Positions 34,636-41,658 are shown, counted from the first letter of the stretch. The stretch: 50,910 nucleotides of DNA from an uncultured Bacteroidales bacterium (GCA_937915765.1 CALGHE010000098.1:1-50910), one strand, 5' to 3'. The notes: generated by a model from the letters alone, not told the origin. Numbers and translations: made by a program.

Positions 34636-37600
34636 ATGAAAAACGCAATACTTACAATATTTACAACTCTGCTCTTCGCCTCCTTTAACTCTCATGCGCA
34701 GGTGGTCGAAGTGAGAACTAACAGCGGAAAATCTTTCTCTTTCCCGGACAATCAGTTCGTGAAAGATTCTGCAAACTTTTTAAAATTCAGCGTTAAAGAC
34801 AATGTTTCTGACGTTACAGAGTTTTTCTTCTCCAAAACCAAAGACATCACATCGTCTGACGTGGAGACTGACGGCAACAAAATCAGAAGCATCCGTTTCC
34901 TTAAGGAGCACAATCCTATGTTGCTGAACGACGTGACTGCAAAATTTGACGAGGCGAACAAGGTCTTTTACGCTGCAGTGCCTTATCTGTCTGAAAACGA
35001 AATCGCCGCTCTCAAACCGGTCGTTGACGCAGCTGGAGCCGTATATTGTCACGGATATGGTTCGGACTCAGACAGCTATACTCTTTTGGAACGCGGCAAA
35101 GGGGCTGTCTTGTCGGCTTCGGAAGGCAAAGACTTCTTCTCTGCTGACCTTCTTTGTGTTGACAAAGAAAAGAACGGAGCTCGTTATTCTTTGTTTGTGC
35201 GCAACAATATGCTGCCGTGCATACGCATCGAGAGCGAAGGTACTGTCGGCTCTTCTTGGAACGAGAACTGCTCTGTCTTTTTTGACTCGAATGCGGCAGT
35301 CGGAGGTTCTGTCAGAACTAAAGGCAAAGCTGGCAATTACAGGTTGAAGCTGTCTAAAAAAGGAGGCTTGAATTCTCTTCCCGAAAGCAAGCGATGGATT
35401 TTGTATTCGTTGGACGAAAGCATTAACTTTAACGGATTTACTCAGGTCTTGTCCCGCTCGTTTATCGACTACTCTTGGAATCCGGCTGCAACGCCTGTGG
35501 AACTAATAGTGAACGGCGAGCATAAAGGTCTCTTCCTTTTGTCTGAAGAGGTTCGCGCCAGCAACGACAAAGTTTCCGACGGCGTTATTTTTGAACTGAC
35601 AGATAAAGCCGACACTGACGAAACTTATCTTGTTACCGACTTCAGCAAAACGACTTGCAAGGTGGTTGATCCTGACCTTGAGCCTGAAGGTGCCAAATTT
35701 TCTAAAGCCAAGTCGCTTTTCAACGATTTCGAGAAAGCTGTTTTAGGAAACGACGCATCTTCTGCTAATCTCAACAAGTTCATCGACTTGAAAAGTTTTG
35801 CTGATTGGTACATTCTTATGGAAGTGGCCAAAGTGCCTCTCAATAAATTTGAAGATAACTGCTTCGTCGTGCTTACTGACGACGGAAAATTGCGCATGAG
35901 TCCTGTCGATTTTCAGCCTAATGCCTTTGCTGATGATGACTACACAGGATACTGCACAAGAAAAAACGTTTGGTTCAAAGCTCTCTTCAACAACTCTGAG
36001 TTTGTTCAAACTGTGCTGAACCGTCTTGACGACTTGTCTGGCCACAACGTGAATGATTTTGTGTCAGGCTTGAGATACAGATTGCCTCAACAGTTTGACT
36101 CTTATGCTGAATGGGGCGGCTCGTCAATGAACAGCGCTATCTCAAAACTAAGCAGTGACAAGGAGAATTGGATTGAAAACAGAGTCGATTGGCTGAAGTC
36201 TGCTGTCAAGTCTGAACTTGACTTATTGAAAAATATGAACGCTTCTTCGCAAAACGCAATATCCGATTTCAACTTTAAGGCTAATTTGAACTCTGATGCT
36301 TTGCTTAGCGACTACACTGCAAAAATAGAGGGAGACAGCATCAAGGTTTATGTGCCTTACCTGGTGAATTTTGAACTTGTGCCTACATTCTCCACTTCTG
36401 GCTTGGAAGTCTATGCAGACGGTATGAAAATATCCAGCAATGTTTCTAAAGTTGATTTCAGCAAGCCTGTCAGCCTTGTTGTGAAAGCGCAAAACGGCAG
36501 CGCCCGCAAGTATGTCGTAAACGTGGTGAACAGCGGAATTCCGGTTATTTTTATCGACACTGAAAACAACGCCGCCATAAACAGCAAAACAGTCTGGGTT
36601 GAAAACAGCTCCATGAGGGTTTACAGAGAAGACGGCTCGTTGGATTATGACTCTGGCGACCAGAAGATGAACATTCGCGGACGAGGCAACTCTACATGGG
36701 ACGCATCTCAGAAAAAGCCTTACGCCATAAAATTGAACAAAAAAGCAAAAATACTCGGACTGCTCGAAGACAAGCGCTGGGTACTGCTCGCTAATCATTA
36801 TGACCGTTCGTTTATCCGTGCCGGACTGGCTTCTTGGCTCGCCAAAAGGCTTACCAATCAGGACTGGTCGCCAAGCGGATTCTCTACCGAAGTGGTGCTG
36901 AACGGAAAGCATGTGGGCAATTATTTCTTCTGCGAACAAGTTAAGATTTCGGAAGATAGGGTGAATGCGGAATATCTGCTTGAGGTGGACACTAAGGCGA
37001 AGACCACAATGACTTCTGGCGATGACATCAGCTTCACGTCTAAAACCACGTCTAATCTGTTTAACATAAAAGACCCCGACGTTGCGACCGGCGATGCAAA
37101 CTACACGTATGTGGAGAATTATATCAATAATGTAGAAAGCGTCCTATACGATGATTCCAAGTTCTTGGACGCTGACGAGGGCTACAAGAAATATTGTGAC
37201 TTGGAAAGCTTTGTGGACTGGTCGCTAATCAAAGAGCTGAGCAAAGATTACGACGGCAACTTTTTCACTAGCTGCCACATGAATTTGACCGACGGTGTGC
37301 TGAAGATGGGCCCTCTTTGGGACTTCGACCTCGCTTTCTGCAATAATCCGTTCGCTGAAATGTTTGGAGGCGGCGGTGGTTTCGGCGGATTTGGCGGATT
37401 CGGAGGGTTCGGCGGATTTGGAGGCGGCGGCAACGGAGCAACTACCGACTATGCGTACTACAACGAACCGGAAGGTTTCCACGTGCTTGAGGCCGACTGG
37501 CTGAAGAGAATGATGCTCGACCCTGAATTTAAAGCGCTTATGTTGAAGAAAATCAATCATCTGATTGAACATGAGGCTGAAATCATGCAATACATAGACG

Positions 37601-37797
37601 AACAGGCTGCTCTTAACATCAACTCTTTTGTTGTTAACGAAACTATGTGGAAGACGCTCGGCCAAAGCTCTTTCGGCTGGGGCGGCTCTAATTGGAATTA
37701 CGACGAAGCTTCGCTTTTAACTCATTATAGAGAGGATATCGCAAAGATGAAAAAGTTCATCAGCGACCGTCTGAGGTGGATGCAAACTCAGTTCTAA
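34636..37797 (+). CDS. Secreted protein with two CotH domains, one degenerate, and a Gly/Phe-rich insert
   Basis: The 1053-residue protein has a signal peptide (ending NSHAQ), a beta module (about 23-75) and two CotH-like domains. The N-terminal one (about 200-530) is degenerate: the RGRG motif is replaced by VRTKGKAGNY, and the GPxWDFD site reads MSPVDFQ (421-427). After a linker (about 545-640) the C-terminal domain (about 640-1053) is canonical: RGRGNSTW at 681-688, DKRWVLLANHYDRSFIRA and GPLWDFD with D896 and D898. Directly after this motif, residues 911-934 form a GGFGGFGG-type repeat inserted in the kinase domain. There is no T9SS sorting domain at the C-terminus (ends RWMQTQF). It is the last gene of the operon and is followed by a strong terminator. 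The substrate is unknown. Confidence 0.87.
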   Translation: MKNAILTIFTTLLFASFNSHAQVVEVRTNSGKSFSFPDNQFVKDSANFLKFSVKDNVSDVTEFFFSKTKDITSSDVETDGNKIRSIRFLKEHNPMLLNDVTAKFDEANKVFYAAVPYLSENEIAALKPVVDAAGAVYCHGYGSDSDSYTLLERGKGAVLSASEGKDFFSADLLCVDKEKNGARYSLFVRNNMLPCIRIESEGTVGSSWNENCSVFFDSNAAVGGSVRTKGKAGNYRLKLSKKGGLNSLPESKRWILYSLDESINFNGFTQVLSRSFIDYSWNPAATPVELIVNGEHKGLFLLSEEVRASNDKVSDGVIFELTDKADTDETYLVTDFSKTTCKVVDPDLEPEGAKFSKAKSLFNDFEKAVLGNDASSANLNKFIDLKSFADWYILMEVAKVPLNKFEDNCFVVLTDDGKLRMSPVDFQPNAFADDDYTGYCTRKNVWFKALFNNSEFVQTVLNRLDDLSGHNVNDFVSGLRYRLPQQFDSYAEWGGSSMNSAISKLSSDKENWIENRVDWLKSAVKSELDLLKNMNASSQNAISDFNFKANLNSDALLSDYTAKIEGDSIKVYVPYLVNFELVPTFSTSGLEVYADGMKISSNVSKVDFSKPVSLVVKAQNGSARKYVVNVVNSGIPVIFIDTENNAAINSKTVWVENSSMRVYREDGSLDYDSGDQKMNIRGRGNSTWDASQKKPYAIKLNKKAKILGLLEDKRWVLLANHYDRSFIRAGLASWLAKRLTNQDWSPSGFSTEVVLNGKHVGNYFFCEQVKISEDRVNAEYLLEVDTKAKTTMTSGDDISFTSKTTSNLFNIKDPDVATGDANYTYVENYINNVESVLYDDSKFLDADEGYKKYCDLESFVDWSLIKELSKDYDGNFFTSCHMNLTDGVLKMGPLWDFDLAFCNNPFAEMFGGGGGFGGFGGFGGFGGFGGGGNGATTDYAYYNEPEGFHVLEADWLKRMMLDPEFKALMLKKINHLIEHEAEIMQYIDEQAALNINSFVVNETMWKTLGQSSFGWGGSNWNYDEASLLTHYREDIAKMKKFISDRLRWMQTQF

Positions 37798-37852
37798 AAA
37801 GCTGACGGCTAGTGAGAATATAATCTCCAAAAATCATTTTATAAATCTTTTC

Positions 37853-37897
37853 AAGAGCCTTCCGTTTCGTACTTTGAATCGGAAGGCTCTTTTTTTT
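37853..37897 (+). terminator. Terminator of the CotH operon
   Basis: A perfect 12-bp stem (37853-37864 with 37880-37891, AAGAGCCTTCCG) with a 15-base loop is followed by a run of T residues. It begins 55 bases after the stop codon. Confidence 0.9.
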
Positions 37898-37945
37898 ATT
37901 TCAAACTTGCTCGCCTAATTCTTTTTATTTTTAAAACTTTTTACA

Positions 37946-37953
37946 TATATTTG
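37946..37953 (+). promoter_or_regulatory. -7 promoter element of the GNAT gene and its leader
   Basis: TATATTTG, exact match. Transcription would start near 37960, just before the structured leader, leaving a 5' UTR of about 108 bases. Confidence 0.5.
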
Positions 37954-37963
37954 CTTTCGGATT

Positions 37964-38037
37964 GAAACCAAAATCAGCGCAGCCCTCTTGATTATCTGTC
38001 TAGCTTGGATAATCAAGGATAGTAGAGCTTGGTTTTC
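37964..38037 (+). ncRNA. Structured 5' leader RNA candidate
   Basis: A perfect 10-bp hairpin (CTTGATTATC 37987-37996 with GATAATCAAG 38008-38017, 11-base loop) is enclosed by a second pairing (GAAACCAA 37964-37971 with TTGGTTTT 38029-38036, seven pairs plus one G-U). Unpaired segments of 10-15 bases separate the two stems. No U tract follows the inner hairpin, so it is not a terminator. It begins right after the predicted transcription start and ends 32 bases before the GNAT ATG. I could not match it to a riboswitch class I know. It could be a riboswitch, a protein-binding leader or a small RNA. Confidence 0.45.
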
Positions 38038-38068
38038 ATGCAGAATCTAATACTAAAATTTTACTATT

Positions 38069-38572
38069 ATGGTTGATATCAAAATAGCGTCCACGGACAA
38101 TATTCCTCAGATTCAAAGTGTCGCGTCAAACACTTGGTGGGCCACTTACCGGGATATACTTTCACCGGAGCAGCTTGATTACATGTACGACATGATGTAC
38201 TCCACAGAATCTCTGACCGAGCAGATGACGGTGGACATGCACACTTTCTATATTGCATATTTCGACGGGCAGCCTTGCGGATATGTGTCTATGGTAAAAG
38301 AGCAGGACAACCACTTTCACCTTCAGAAAATTTATGTTGACCCAGATTTCCAAGGCAAGGGTATTGGCAGAAAGCTTATCGAAAGAGCTTTTCAGCACGC
38401 CAAAGAAAACACGCCCCTTAACGAAGAGTGCGTTGTGGAGCTGAACGTCAACCGCAAAAATCACTCTCTGCACTTCTACGAAAAGATGGGTATGAAGATA
38501 GACCGTCAGGGCGACTTCCCTATCGGCAACGGCTTTTTCATGTGCGACTACATCATGAGAATTTCTTTATAA
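38069..38572 (+). CDS. GNAT family N-acetyltransferase
   Basis: The 167-residue protein has the GNAT fold. Its acetyl-CoA-binding segment is FQGKGIGRKLIERAFQHA in motif A, followed by VVELNVNRKNHSLHFYEKMGM in motif B. The N-terminal part (VDIKIASTDNIPQIQSVASNTWWATYRDILSPEQLDYM) matches the subgroup of small Bacteroidota acetyltransferases whose members usually contain a WxxTY-like start. The acceptor (amine, amino acid or protein N-terminus) is unknown. The gene has its own promoter, a structured leader and a terminator, so it is probably a single transcription unit. Confidence 0.88.
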   Translation: MVDIKIASTDNIPQIQSVASNTWWATYRDILSPEQLDYMYDMMYSTESLTEQMTVDMHTFYIAYFDGQPCGYVSMVKEQDNHFHLQKIYVDPDFQGKGIGRKLIERAFQHAKENTPLNEECVVELNVNRKNHSLHFYEKMGMKIDRQGDFPIGNGFFMCDYIMRISL

Positions 38573-38618
38573 GAAGCAAACTAAATTTCTTCTGATCATA
38601 TTTTTTGAGCAAAATGAG

Positions 38619-38653
38619 AAGCCTGCACCTTTTTCATGCAGGCTTTGTTTTTT
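38619..38653 (+). terminator. Terminator of the GNAT gene
   Basis: A perfect 9-bp stem (38619-38627, AAGCCTGCA, with 38637-38645) with a 9-base loop is followed by TGTTTTTT. Confidence 0.85.
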
Positions 38654-38741
38654 CAATACTCATAGACCTCCGACCTTCCCGCTGAACAAATCCAAAAGAC
38701 AGAACGTCCTTCAAAATCTTCTCGGCCAAAATCCTTAATAT

Positions 38742-38790
38742 GGTTCCTATAAATTCATTTCTTAATTACAAACAGATTTATAGAACTCAC
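38742..38790. repeat. Dispersed AT-rich palindromic element, copy E
   Basis: The left arm GGTTCCTATAAATTC (from 38742) pairs with the right arm GATTTATAGAACTCAC (38775-38790), core CTATAAAT. It sits between the GNAT and HisE 3' ends; the right arm ends a few bases before the HisE stop codon. Confidence 0.5.
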
Positions 38791-38792
38791 TT

Positions 38793-39380
38793 TTAATGTC
38801 TAGCCTTCAATTCCCTTGCAAGGTCCTCTACACGGATACCTTTATAAGTAAGAAGCACTATAAGGTGATAAATCATGTCAGAGCATTCATATATAAACTG
38901 GTCTTTAGACCCGTTTGTAGCCTCAACAATGGCCTCGATCATCTCCTCCCCTACCTTCTGGCACATTTTGTTAACACCCTTCTTAAACAATTTAGTGGTG
39001 TAAGAGCCTTCTGGCAGCTCTTTATAACGTTTCTCTATAAAATCCTGCAGTTCAGACAAGAAAGCCAAGTCCTCTATATTCTTGCCGCCAAGAAACGTGT
39101 CCGCACCTGTTGTCGAGCCTTCCGGTTCCGCCATTATAAGCACAGACTTTCCGTCTTCGCTGAATATAAGCGAATCCAGACGAAGAGGCTTGTCATACTC
39201 TCCACCCACAACAACATACGGTTCTCCCTTCTCTGTATCGAAAAGAAAAACTCGACCGTCCCTGTCCATACGCTCCATCGCAACATCATCAACAAAACCC
39301 ATACGAAGAACTTTTTTTGTCCTTTTGTCTTGCACTGTGGCCAATTTCATGCCAGCCAGATTTAATGAATTTGCATCCAT
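38793..39380 (-). CDS. HisIE-like protein: intact HisE pyrophosphohydrolase with degenerate HisI half
   Basis: The C-terminal domain (about 104-195) is a phosphoribosyl-ATP pyrophosphohydrolase (HisE) with KVGEEMIEAIVEA (142-154) and ECSDMIYHLIVLL (165-177), which supply the E-E-x-x-E and E-x-x-D metal ligands. The N-terminal domain (about 5-100) aligns with phosphoribosyl-AMP cyclohydrolase (HisI) along its length: LATVQD, VLRMGFVDDVAMERM, GRVFLFDTEKGE. The DCDxD segment is replaced by FSEDG (73-77), CHTG by STTG (89-92), and the later Cys by Phe96, so zinc and magnesium ligands are gone. No other his gene is nearby. It may act only at the HisE step or be a repurposed nucleotide pyrophosphohydrolase; a true HisI would be needed elsewhere. 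Confidence 0.85.
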   Translation of the reverse strand: MDANSLNLAGMKLATVQDKRTKKVLRMGFVDDVAMERMDRDGRVFLFDTEKGEPYVVVGGEYDKPLRLDSLIFSEDGKSVLIMAEPEGSTTGADTFLGGKNIEDLAFLSELQDFIEKRYKELPEGSYTTKLFKKGVNKMCQKVGEEMIEAIVEATNGSKDQFIYECSDMIYHLIVLLTYKGIRVEDLARELKARH

Positions 39381-39573
39381 ACTAAGAATCTGTTTTAAAT
39401 TTTTAGTTAATATTCACGAAGCGTCCAGTCTTTTCGGCTATTTCACAAGGCAAAAAACATATTGCCTGCCGATTTCGGCCCTATCAATTTCGGCAAACAG
39501 CCCAAATCACCAAACTCTTTCCAAAAAGAGTCAAAAAAAGAACCAAAACAGCCTCATTTTGCTATTTTTTTTG

Positions 39574-39605
39574 CAAATATACAAAATATGTTGTAAAACA
39601 TACAA
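39574..39605 (-). promoter_or_regulatory. Promoter candidate of the HisE-like gene
   Basis: On the minus strand TTG (39605-39603), 21 bases, then TATATTTG (39581-39574). It would give a leader of about 185 bases. Confidence 0.5.
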
Positions 39606-39693
39606 CCTTTTGCAAAGCTTTTATTATTCGGGGCTGAAGGATGAAAAAATTGTTGAAAACCTGTTAATTATTTGTGAATTTTCTTGTTAAAAT

Positions 39694-39724
39694 TTTGTTT
39701 ATAAGAATTTAATTTATACATTTG
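39694..39724 (+). promoter_or_regulatory. Promoter of the first calycin-like lipoprotein gene
   Basis: TTTG (39694-39697), 19 bases, then TACATTTG (39717-39724): exact at typical spacing. It places the transcription start near 39731, downstream of an ATG-like start at 39722, which supports the ATG at 39767. Confidence 0.75.
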
Positions 39725-39766
39725 TGTATCTATTATTTATCTATTTATCAACGAAACAGTAAAATT

Positions 39767-40264
39767 ATGAGAAAAAACTTATTTCTATTTTGTGCATCTG
39801 GCACATTTGCTTTATTTGCTATCACAGCTTGTGAAAAGAGCGAGTATGACATCACTGTCGAAAATCCAGCTCAAGTGGAAAACGTATGCGTCGCTGACAT
39901 CTGGGACAATATAGGCGGCGAGTATTCAGGCAACTTCACATCGTCTGAAATTAGAAAGATCAGCGCCAACGTGACAGACCTCGGAGATCGCGCCATTGCA
40001 GTTGACTTCGGACAGGTCAAACTGAAGAACAGTTTGCCAATGACAAACCTTAAGTTCGACACCGTTTTCGCTAAGAAACAGAGCGACGGAACTTACACTT
40101 TCTCTGGCGAAACAACTATCGTTATAAACGACTACATCGTGCCGGGCACCGTCTTTGAATTTGAAGCCGCACTGACCGGGCATTCTGACGCAAACGGCAA
40201 ATTGTCGTTCGAAATTTATTCTCCTGAACATAGTTTATCCGCCTCTTTTATTGGCTCTAAATAA
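39767..40264 (+). CDS. Calycin-like lipoprotein (paralogue of the next gene)
   Basis: The start was set at 39767 because it gives a lipoprotein signal peptide (MRKNLFLF onward, lipobox ITAC, Cys22) and because an earlier in-frame start at 39722 lies inside the -7 promoter element. The mature 144 residues form a beta-rich domain: IGGEYSGNFTSSEIRKISANV, VDFGQVKLKNSLPMTNLKFD, KKQSDGTYTFSGET. The domain recurs in the next gene's C-terminal half (GTYTGSYVF, IDLGKMKFSDKMPVEPEIKF, KKEDGTYVIEKQT). It resembles the calycin-like domains of Bacteroidota lipoproteins, beta-barrel folds with possible ligand binding. Function is unknown. Confidence 0.8.
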   Translation: MRKNLFLFCASGTFALFAITACEKSEYDITVENPAQVENVCVADIWDNIGGEYSGNFTSSEIRKISANVTDLGDRAIAVDFGQVKLKNSLPMTNLKFDTVFAKKQSDGTYTFSGETTIVINDYIVPGTVFEFEAALTGHSDANGKLSFEIYSPEHSLSASFIGSK

Positions 40265-40281
40265 AAAATATATTATCTTTG
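40251..40281 (+). promoter_or_regulatory. Promoter of the second lipoprotein gene, overlapping the upstream gene end
   Basis: TTG (40251-40253, inside the upstream coding sequence), 20 bases, then TATCTTTG (40274-40281). The predicted start near 40288 falls inside the terminator hairpin of the upstream gene. Confidence 0.65.
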
Positions 40282-40282
40282 C

Positions 40283-40313
40283 GAGGGACTTTTTTCCAAG
40301 TCCCTCTTTTTTT
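40283..40313 (+). terminator. Terminator between the two lipoprotein genes
   Basis: A perfect 9-bp stem (40283-40291, GAGGGACTT, with 40298-40306) with a 6-base loop is followed by seven T residues. Confidence 0.88.
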
Positions 40314-40335
40314 GTAGAACTAAATATTATAAAAA

Positions 40336-41163
40336 ATGAAGAAATTTTTTTATTACTTGGCAGCTTTTTCAGTATGCCTTTCTGCGTTCACCTCTTGTGA
40401 AAAAGACGATGATGACGACACTGAAAAGATTGTGAAGTTTGACGGCGAGTTGAAATCTTCTGTAATCAGCATGGACGGCGTTGCCGAGATTGAATACGAA
40501 GGAACATTCGCTGACATCAAAGTGCCTGCTCAGGGCATATCTGTTGAAGATGTCTATATTTCAATTTCTGGCGACACAATCTTCTACAGCGCCGAAAGCG
40601 TCGGTTTTGAGTCTAATGTCACAGATGACGCAACTGCTCGCATTTCTGGTTTTTCTGTCGGAAATTCTTTCATCTCTTTGAAGTTCGACGTTTCTACAAC
40701 TGTTGAAGGCAATAAATTAAACATGGTTTTCACATTTACAACAAAAGGAGAAAACAACTCTAACGATGATTCTAAAGAAAACGAAGAAACTGGAAACGAC
40801 GAAAATACAGACGAGCTTAGCATCTTCGGAACTTACACTGGCTCTTATGTGTTTAACAACGACACTACAGAAAAAAGCCTCAAAATTTCTGAAGTTAACG
40901 CAGATTCAATATGTATTGACCTCGGCAAGATGAAGTTCTCAGATAAAATGCCTGTTGAACCAGAAATCAAATTCAACGCTGCTTACTCTAAAAAAGAAGA
41001 CGGAACTTACGTAATAGAAAAGCAGACTGTTGTTTTAGATGAAGGCATGGGCATCACTGCGGACATAGAAGGCTATCAGGATGGCAAATTCTTCAACGTA
41101 GCCATGGTTGCTAATGTTTTTAACAATACGTACCCTATGACCTACTCTGGTTCTAAGTACTAA
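40336..41163 (+). CDS. Two-domain calycin-like lipoprotein
   Basis: The 275-residue protein has a lipoprotein signal peptide (lipobox FTSC, Cys21) followed by an acidic stretch EKDDDDDTEK. An N-terminal beta domain (about 33-135) and a C-terminal beta domain (about 165-275) are joined by an Asn/Asp/Glu-rich linker (about 137-160). The C-terminal domain is clearly related to the preceding gene's product; the N-terminal one (FDGELKSSVISMDGVAE, GDTIFYSAESVGF) has a similar strand pattern and may be a diverged copy. An acidic +2 region after the lipidated Cys is typical of surface export signals of Bacteroidota lipoproteins. It has its own promoter and terminator. Function is unknown. Confidence 0.8.
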   Translation: MKKFFYYLAAFSVCLSAFTSCEKDDDDDTEKIVKFDGELKSSVISMDGVAEIEYEGTFADIKVPAQGISVEDVYISISGDTIFYSAESVGFESNVTDDATARISGFSVGNSFISLKFDVSTTVEGNKLNMVFTFTTKGENNSNDDSKENEETGNDENTDELSIFGTYTGSYVFNNDTTEKSLKISEVNADSICIDLGKMKFSDKMPVEPEIKFNAAYSKKEDGTYVIEKQTVVLDEGMGITADIEGYQDGKFFNVAMVANVFNNTYPMTYSGSKY

Positions 41164-41182
41164 TTTAAACAGGACAAAACAG

Positions 41183-41221
41183 AAAGGCAAGCCTGAAATT
41201 CTCGGACTTGCCTTTTTTTTT
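41183..41221 (+). terminator. Terminator of the two-domain lipoprotein gene
   Basis: A 9-bp stem (41183-41191, AAAGGCAAG, with 41207-41215) is followed by further T residues, 20 bases after the stop codon. Confidence 0.85.
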
Positions 41222-41337
41222 CAAGATTGGCTTCCTTATACATTCACATAATTTACTATAAACAAGCCAGTTAACCTGCAATCAAAACTTTCCCATCATC
41301 CTCGCTAAAAAAAATCTCAAAAAAAATCCTTTTTTTA

Positions 41338-41368
41338 TTTGCCATTTTAAAATCTTGATGTAAATTTG
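41338..41368 (+). promoter_or_regulatory. Promoter of the Phe/Tyr-attenuated pheA operon
   Basis: TTTG (41338-41341), 19 bases, then TAAATTTG (41361-41368). Transcription should start near 41375, about 24 bases before the first leader peptide. Confidence 0.8.
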
Positions 41369-41398
41369 CGGCATCAAAATCAAAAAGATAAAAGAGTC

Positions 41399-41452
41399 AT
41401 GAGACAGAATTTTTTTACATACTTTTATTTTTACTTTTACTTCTGTAGGTAA
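41399..41452 (+). CDS. Leader peptide 1, Phe/Tyr-rich (17 residues)
   Basis: The short ORF encodes MRQNFFTYFYFYFYFCR and stops at TAA 41450-41452. Ten of 17 residues are Phe (6) or Tyr (4), eight of them in one run. A GCGGG segment (41455-41459) directly after the stop can pair with CCCGC (41504-41508) in the 5' arm of the following terminator. A ribosome that stalls on Phe/Tyr codons leaves GCGGG free for that antiterminator pairing; one that reaches the stop codon covers it and lets the terminator form. This is the arrangement of a classical amino-acid attenuator ahead of pheA. Confidence 0.85.
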   Translation: MRQNFFTYFYFYFYFCR

Positions 41453-41500
41453 GAGCGGGTTTTGGTATTTAAGAGAGTAAACAAATAAAATTAAATATTA

Positions 41501-41528
41501 AGTCCCGCAGAAATGTGGGACTTTTTTT
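41501..41528 (+). terminator. Attenuator terminator 1
   Basis: A 9-bp stem with one G-U pair (41501-41509, AGTCCCGCA, with 41514-41522) and a GAAA loop is followed by T residues to 41528. It competes with the GCGGG antiterminator segment at 41455-41459. Confidence 0.88.
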
Positions 41529-41551
41529 ATTAACAACAAATATATACGACA

Positions 41552-41632
41552 ATGGTTAAATTAACAGCGGCTTCGTTCCGATTTTACTTTTACTTCTTTT
41601 TTTACTTTGTGAGTATTCATAAGGTGAGATAA
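41552..41632 (+). CDS. Leader peptide 2, Phe/Tyr-rich (26 residues)
   Basis: A second short ORF starts 24 bases after the first attenuator and encodes 26 residues: MVKLTAASFRFYFYFFFYF followed by VSIHKVR. Seven Phe and three Tyr fall between residues 9 and 19. The last codons and stop contain GGTGAGA (41623-41629), complementary to TCTCACC (41660-41666) in the 5' arm of terminator 2. It shares a 16-base identity, TTTTACTTTTACTTCT, with leader 1 (41429-41444 and 41582-41597), suggesting origin by duplication. No promoter was seen between the two, so it is transcribed only when attenuator 1 is read through. Confidence 0.85.
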   Translation: MVKLTAASFRFYFYFFFYFVSIHKVR

Positions 41633-41658
41633 CCTATTGCGTGTATGTAAAATTTAGG

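Larger units (their letters stand above)
39381..39766. other. Divergent AT-rich intergenic region
   Basis: This 386-base gap holds a minus-strand promoter candidate for the HisE gene (39574-39605) and a strong plus-strand promoter for the lipoprotein gene (39694-39724). Small GCCGA/TCGGC stems occur near 39477-39506 in the HisE leader. No ORF was recognised. Confidence 0.5.

Noticed and set aside
36223..36939. Minus-strand open frame (238 codons) inside the large CotH gene
   Set aside because: No domain, signal peptide or promoter; the plus strand has canonical CotH motifs across the same bases.
37964..38037. tRNA-like or terminator reading of the leader before the GNAT gene
   Set aside because: The stems do not form a cloverleaf, there is no T-loop sequence, and no U tract follows the hairpin.
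39472..39506. Riboswitch-like competing stems in the HisE leader
   Set aside because: The GCCGA/TCGGC pairings are only 5-6 bp and lack a terminator or start-codon contact.
39722..39766. Earlier start for the first calycin-like lipoprotein
   Set aside because: It lies within the -7 promoter element, upstream of the predicted transcription start, and would bury the lipoprotein signal peptide.
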